Shown: piece by piece, positions 60,501 to 64,000 of the stretch
How positions within the stretch are numbered: position 1 is the first letter of the stretch
How the letters are laid out: the number at the start of each line of letters is the position of its first letter
NCBI GenBank assembly: GCA_017577715.1
Contig: PKRC01000006.1
Coordinates: 27,763-91,762, forward strand
Direction of reading: 5' to 3'
From: Clostridia bacterium
Lineage (GTDB): Bacteria; Bacillota; Clostridia; Caldicoprobacterales; Caldicoprobacteraceae
DNA length: 64,000 nucleotides
The notes under the pieces: generated by a model
Told to the model about the DNA's origin: nothing
Seen by the model: only the letters and a program-made list of their open reading frames with translations
The model's database searches: none
Made by a program: the position numbers and the translations under genes

Positions 60501-60513
60501 TCGAAACGTTTCA
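60501..60513. promoter_or_regulatory. LacI-type operator
   Basis: The palindromic core GAAACGTTTC (60503-60512) has the central CG of LacI/CcpA-family operators. It lies about ten bases past the -10 box of the lacI-type gene, 23 bases before its ATG, a place where binding blocks transcription. Confidence 0.7.
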
Positions 60514-60523
60514 TTTTTACTAT

Positions 60524-60552
60524 ATGTTACCACTTTCTCTCTTACTAGTCAA
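60524..60552 (-). promoter_or_regulatory. Promoter of the lacI-type gene and operon
   Basis: Minus strand TTGACT (60547-60552), 17 bases, TAACAT (60524-60529), directly in front of the palindromic operator. Confidence 0.7.
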
Positions 60553-60568
60553 CTAAGCTTACAAATTT

Positions 60569-62845
60569 TTAAAGCTTTATATTTTCTCCAAGAATGGATT
60601 TAGCAAACCCCCTGTACGTTTCATCAAATACTATATATTCAACCTTTGTAAAATCTATTTGGCCGGTATGTTGCACACTCTTGGGATATACAGGTATCTT
60701 CGAACCAGTTACACAGAATACCGGAATCCTTGATAAGGGAGCAATTACATTCTTCATTTTAACCGGTCCTTTTATTACTTCACCCGTCCAAAAGTCAGTC
60801 CAATACCCCTCCGGCAAGTAAATATCCCTTTTCCCCTCTGGATTAATCACAGGCGCTATCAGCAAATTATCGCCACAGTAAAATTCATCATCAATATACC
60901 AACAGTACGGATCATCAGGGTGATGGAACAACAACGCCCTCAAAAACGGATAACCCGTTTTTGTGACCTTTTCTCCTTGTTCTACAAAGTATGGAATCAA
61001 GGCATAGCGTAGCTTCCACCACTCCCTTACTATATCCATAACCTTGGGATACTCATAAGGCTCTCTGGGAGAGGCTCCATGATACCTAATATGGGAAGTA
61101 AACACCCCCACCTGTGTCCAGCGCACATACAGATCATCATCCGGCCAGTTGTTCATAAAGTCTGGCAACCCGTGAAAGCCAGGAACATCATGGCTCCAAA
61201 AACCGAATCCCGATACTCCCAGATGCAAGCCACCCCTTATAGTGCCAGCCAATCCATCCCATGTGCTAGCGCTATCGCCTCCCCAATGAACAGGATATCT
61301 CTGGCAGCCCGTCCAGCCAGCTCGCGCCCAGATAATGGCATTGCCCTTTCCTTTAACCTTCTCCGTTATTTCAAAGGCTGCTTTTTGGTATAGCAAAGCG
61401 TATAGGTTGTGCAGCTCGTCTGGCTTCATACCATAATATTCTACATCCATATCTATTTCTTCACCGAAATCCGTTTTGACAACTTCCGCCCCCAGGTCAA
61501 ACAAATTCTTAAGCAATCCTTGATACCACTCTACCGCCTCAGGATTGGTAAAATCAATCCTTCCCCCATACTCAACGCTGCTGAAATTTGAATCGCCGCC
61601 TGATGATGCCTTACGTTTAGCAGGCAGATAACCATTTTCTATAGCTGTTTTATAATGTTTGGTATCACGCCCGATATTGGGCATTTGCCATAGCGAGATC
61701 CTGATCCCCATCTTTCTCATTTCATCCATATACCCCTTAGGATCAGGGAAAGTCTTCTCATTGAACTCCCACTCGCACTGCCAATCCTTTCTGAACCATC
61801 CCGTATCCAGATGGATAACATCGCACGGGAAACCTCCCTCTCTTAACTTCTTTACCACTTGCATCGTCTCATCGGCCGAAAAATAGGACATCCTACTCAT
61901 CCATATCCCATAAGACCATACAGGTACCTTTCGCGGGAATCCAGTAACCCTTCTATAGTTGTAAACAATTCTTTCAGGATACTGCCCGCCAATGAAGAAT
62001 AAATCCATTTTATCATCTTCTATGACGCCTTGAACAGCCCTTGTTGATATATCGGCCAAAGAAAGCCTGATATGATGGGAGGTCATCATCAACAATCCGT
62101 AGCCTTTACTCGATATGTAAAAAGGGATATTCTTATACGCTCTTCGGCTGTTTACGCCTAGCGCATCTTCATTCTCCAAGATTATAGTCCTGCCAGCCAG
62201 GTTCATGGGCGCAAACCGTTCCCCAGTACCTGCAAACTTTTCATCATAGGCCGCATGAAGAGAAAAAAGGCTTTTGACGGCTTTACCATTGCGTTCTACG
62301 TATCCTAAACTTACAGAATCTATATGGCCGGGCGTAAAAGTGTCATTGGCCATAAATGGAACCGCTGTTTTGCCATCAGGATATACAACGGCGTCAAAAA
62401 AATACTGCGGTGCAGGCTGAAGGTCGCTCCATTTCTTTATAGGCTTTTTGCTGGTATTTATCTTCATCCTTAAAACATTGTTATTATCAACTATATCCCA
62501 GCCATACTCAGTTTTCTCTGCCCTTAAAGGTTGTTGCTCTAAAGAAGGATCCCATTCAAACATGACATTAGCGCTATCATCGGGGAACTCTTCTCCGAAT
62601 GAAATCGAACAACGTATAATGTCATCGCCGTAAGCCTTAATTGCCATGTGATATACCTTTTTTTCTTTGCTTATATCCGGCATAAGCCTAGGCCTCTGCT
62701 GGGCTTGAAAAGGTATTTTTACCACAACTGTACCATTTTCTTCTAATACATCAACAGCCATTTCCCCTATCCACAGTATATCATTAGTTGCTTCAGGAAG
62801 TTCAAAATCCAACATATCATATATAAAGCGATTACTTTGTTTCAC
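60569..62845 (-). CDS. GH31 alpha-xylosidase
   Basis: A 758-residue cytoplasmic retaining glycosidase that removes alpha-linked xylose from xyloglucan oligosaccharides such as isoprimeverose. After the N-terminal beta-sandwich comes the barrel with SYGIWMSRMSYFSADETMQV, CDVIHLDTGWFRKDWQCEWE, the nucleophile Asp459 in GAEVVKTDFGEEID, and the acid/base Asp524 in CQRYPVHWGGDSAS. KTDFGE is the alpha-xylosidase (YicI) signature rather than the alpha-glucosidase one. The start is GTG at 62845 behind TTGGAGGGAG. Its upstream region consists of the tail of a dead GH39 copy. It reads toward the lacI-type gene, 90 bases away. Confidence 0.92.
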   Translation of the reverse strand: MKQSNRFIYDMLDFELPEATNDILWIGEMAVDVLEENGTVVVKIPFQAQQRPRLMPDISKEKKVYHMAIKAYGDDIIRCSISFGEEFPDDSANVMFEWDPSLEQQPLRAEKTEYGWDIVDNNNVLRMKINTSKKPIKKWSDLQPAPQYFFDAVVYPDGKTAVPFMANDTFTPGHIDSVSLGYVERNGKAVKSLFSLHAAYDEKFAGTGERFAPMNLAGRTIILENEDALGVNSRRAYKNIPFYISSKGYGLLMMTSHHIRLSLADISTRAVQGVIEDDKMDLFFIGGQYPERIVYNYRRVTGFPRKVPVWSYGIWMSRMSYFSADETMQVVKKLREGGFPCDVIHLDTGWFRKDWQCEWEFNEKTFPDPKGYMDEMRKMGIRISLWQMPNIGRDTKHYKTAIENGYLPAKRKASSGGDSNFSSVEYGGRIDFTNPEAVEWYQGLLKNLFDLGAEVVKTDFGEEIDMDVEYYGMKPDELHNLYALLYQKAAFEITEKVKGKGNAIIWARAGWTGCQRYPVHWGGDSASTWDGLAGTIRGGLHLGVSGFGFWSHDVPGFHGLPDFMNNWPDDDLYVRWTQVGVFTSHIRYHGASPREPYEYPKVMDIVREWWKLRYALIPYFVEQGEKVTKTGYPFLRALLFHHPDDPYCWYIDDEFYCGDNLLIAPVINPEGKRDIYLPEGYWTDFWTGEVIKGPVKMKNVIAPLSRIPVFCVTGSKIPVYPKSVQHTGQIDFTKVEYIVFDETYRGFAKSILGENIKL

Positions 62846-62861
62846 ATAACTCCCTCCAATA

Positions 62862-63098
62862 AAAGTGAAGTAACTACTATCGAATGAGGTTATATGACTA
62901 TATCAATTATCACCTCACGCATTTAATAGGCTCCCCTATCAACTCTAATGCCTCCATCAACTTTTGGACCTGTTCTTAATTGAGGTAAATAGGCTTCCCC
63001 AGCCCTTCCCAAGCTCTCTTTGGATTTGCATGTGTTTCGTCAATCCGCTAAACAAATGCCACGCGGATTCCATTTATTTCCTTATTAGTGAAATTAAT
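62862..63098 (-). pseudogene. C-terminal GH39 fragment, third copy
   Basis: The bases align closely with the tail of the GH39 pseudogene (about 50640-50880). In translation it reads INFTNKEINGIRVAFV, then a stop, RIDETHANPKRAWEGLGKPI, YLN, a stop, EQVQKLMEALELIGEP, against INLTIKGIKGVRTAIVERID and EMHANPKRVWEEMGKPIY in the other copy. Three in-frame stops or shifts show it is dead. It joins directly to a beta-helix fragment at about 63098 and to the GH31 ribosome site at the other end. Confidence 0.75.
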
Positions 63099-63465
63099 TC
63101 CGCACCTGGAACGGCTACGTAACGCACTGTAGAACTTTCACTTCTAGAATCATTCTCATCGAAAACCAAGGTTTCATCAAGCAAATAAAATACATCACCG
63201 ATTTGAACGATGATATCACCGTTGTTTTTGGGCAGAGCCCGTATCGCTTCTTCTGCCTTGGCAAGCGTTTTGTAGGGTTTTGCTTGAGTTCCATCGCCGG
63301 TAATATCGTCACCCGTGTTTGCATCAACATAAATAATTGTACTAACACTTCTGCTCGGATCATCCTCAGCCATGACAACTGTCGATCTAACAAGAATCAT
63401 ATTGAATACTGTTAGCAACACCACAAGCCATGCGCAAGCTTTCTTTCTTAATTTCTTAATTTCAT
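63099..63465 (-). pseudogene. Secreted beta-helix protein, N-terminal fragment with a frameshifting duplication
   Basis: ATG at 63465, 13 bases past GGAGAGGGG, is followed by CTTAATTT twice (plus strand 63447-63462), a perfect 8-base tandem duplication that throws the frame. Without one copy the protein reads MKLRKKACAWLVVLLTVFNM then ILVRSTVVMAEDDPS, a clean signal peptide. The rest, IIYVDANTGDDITGDGTQAK, PYKTLAKAEEAIRALPKNNG and STVRYVAVPGAE, is the start of a parallel beta-helix protein of the pectate lyase kind. It stops at the join with the GH39 tail. The intact form was an exported polysaccharide-binding or -cleaving enzyme. Confidence 0.75.
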
Positions 63466-63648
63466 AACAAGACCCCTCTCCTATACCTCCTTATAGTTTA
63501 GACTATTGTAAAAATCTAATAACATTTCTCTATTACCGAGTCTCCGCATGTAAAAAACAGGCAATTAAATTACATTTATTACCAAAAGGATTATTGGATT
63601 TTTTGTCGAATATATATCCCCTGTATAAGGATGCAGGGGTGATTGTGA
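63466..63648. other. Intergenic region before the transposase fragment
   Basis: Short AT-rich stretch holding the ribosome site and promoter of the dead beta-helix gene on the minus strand and, near its right end, the ribosome site AGGGGTGAT of the transposase gene. An IS terminal repeat may lie here but I cannot define it. Confidence 0.4.
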
Positions 63649-63873
63649 ATGGATATAAACGATGTTAAGAGCATTATAGCATACAATGCTTCCAGTATAC
63701 CAGTACTGTTTGAGATGTGCCGTATTGCAAAGATAGCAGAAACTGTCAACGATATGGTGGAGTGGAAATCTGATAATTCTAAGGTTTCGCCAGGATTTCT
63801 AATAGAAGTATTGGTAGTAACCATAATGCATAGGAGACAGCCTTTATGGAAGATTGAAGAATACTGGAGAAAA
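63649..63873 (+). pseudogene. N-terminal fragment of a DUF4277-type (IS1634/IS4-like) transposase, interrupted
   Basis: From ATG at 63649 the first 75 codons resemble the DUF4277 domain at the start of IS1634-type transposases: PVLFEMCRIAKIAETVNDMV, EWKSDNSKVSPGFLIEVLVV and HRRQPLWKIEEYWRK. The frame then enters the end of another element and stops at once at 63880-63882. The DDE catalytic part is not in the window; it may continue beyond the inserted element. Ribosome site AGGGGTGAT precedes the ATG. Confidence 0.6.
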
Positions 63874-64000
63874 TGTCAATAGCGGATTTAAATTGACCCA
63901 TTTTTAACAGATAAAATTTGACCCACCCTGGCTTTTTTTAAAAACTAGACGCTATTACGCGGGCTAGCATATAGCCCGGTTTTTAGCCTGTCCTTTAGGC
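63874..64000. mobile_element. Left end of a probable IS21-family element
   Basis: Starts TGTCAATAGCGGATTTAAAT and contains two copies of a TTGACCCA-type motif (ATTGACCCATTTTT from 63892 and TTTGACCCACCCTGG from about 63920), the multiple-repeat end typical of IS21 elements. A GC-rich hairpin GCGGGCTAGC with GCCCGG follows near 63960. The istA/istB genes would lie beyond the window. It breaks the preceding transposase gene. Confidence 0.6.

Noticed and set aside
1..64000. CRISPR array, rRNA operon, prophage, replication origin
   Set aside because: No regularly spaced repeats, rRNA segments, phage structural genes or DnaA-box clusters were seen on reading both strands.

Overview
The window reads as the chromosome of an anaerobic, Gram-positive Clostridia-type bacterium, probably thermophilic and plant-polysaccharide degrading. 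The reasons are AGGAGG-type ribosome sites on nearly every gene, TTG and GTG starts, a CtsR box, a class D sortase, GlpP, DUF4364 and HPr-like proteins, BadF/HgdC-type activases, and a large hemicellulose cluster. I cannot fix the genus; Caldicoprobacter- or Mahella-like lineages fit. There is no rRNA, CRISPR array or prophage. The two tRNAs lie at 21.7-21.8 kb.

Layout. 1-2.8 kb: rhamnose operon (rhaB, a small sensory-rhodopsin-transducer-like protein, rhaI cut by the edge). 3.2-5.4 kb: YfbR nucleotidase, PII-like protein and a CPA2 cation/proton antiporter. 5.5-7.7 kb: a glutamate-synthase-like flavoprotein with a C-terminal frameshift, then a THF riboswitch and folT. 7.8-11.2 kb: a TnpB remnant, an ABC exporter with two half permeases, and a frameshifted small secreted protein flanked by inverted repeats. 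11.3-21.5 kb: envelope and housekeeping genes (CapA lipoprotein, TGS nucleoside kinase, VanW protein, Lon-like protease, sortase, lipoprotein, GlpP). 21.6-22.2 kb: tRNA-Glu, tRNA-Gln and a probable 6S RNA. 22.3-26 kb: three activase-related genes and two Cys-rich small proteins. 26.2-38.8 kb: HPr-like and DUF4364 genes, CtsR-controlled dnaJ-like/clpB, an ABC-class ATPase, thiI and nifS, a zinc-ribbon protein and HtrA. 38.9-43.9 kb: a two-component system upstream of htrA, a chemoreceptor and a membrane protein.

43.9-63.5 kb is a hemicellulose and sugar-alcohol block, all on the minus strand: xylulokinase, carboxylesterase, GH51, GH29, aldo/keto reductase, a PfkB kinase, class II aldolase, a galactitol-1-phosphate-dehydrogenase-like enzyme, an FGGY kinase, a LacI regulator with its own operator, and a GH31 alpha-xylosidase. 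Together the last enzymes outline a route without a PTS from a polyol or ketose to triose phosphates. The block contains no transporter gene. Its middle (49-52.4 kb) and its right edge (62.9-63.5 kb) are graveyards: GH39 beta-xylosidase, beta-helix and toroid-type glycosidase genes survive only as frameshifted or fused fragments. The window ends in a transposase gene (DUF4277 type) interrupted by what looks like the left end of an IS21-family element.

The best leads for new biology are the split exporter with its broken secreted peptide, the rhodopsin-transducer-like gene in the rhamnose operon, the PII-like/antiporter operon, and the sugar-alcohol pathway. Several frameshifts could be sequencing errors; each is marked as such.
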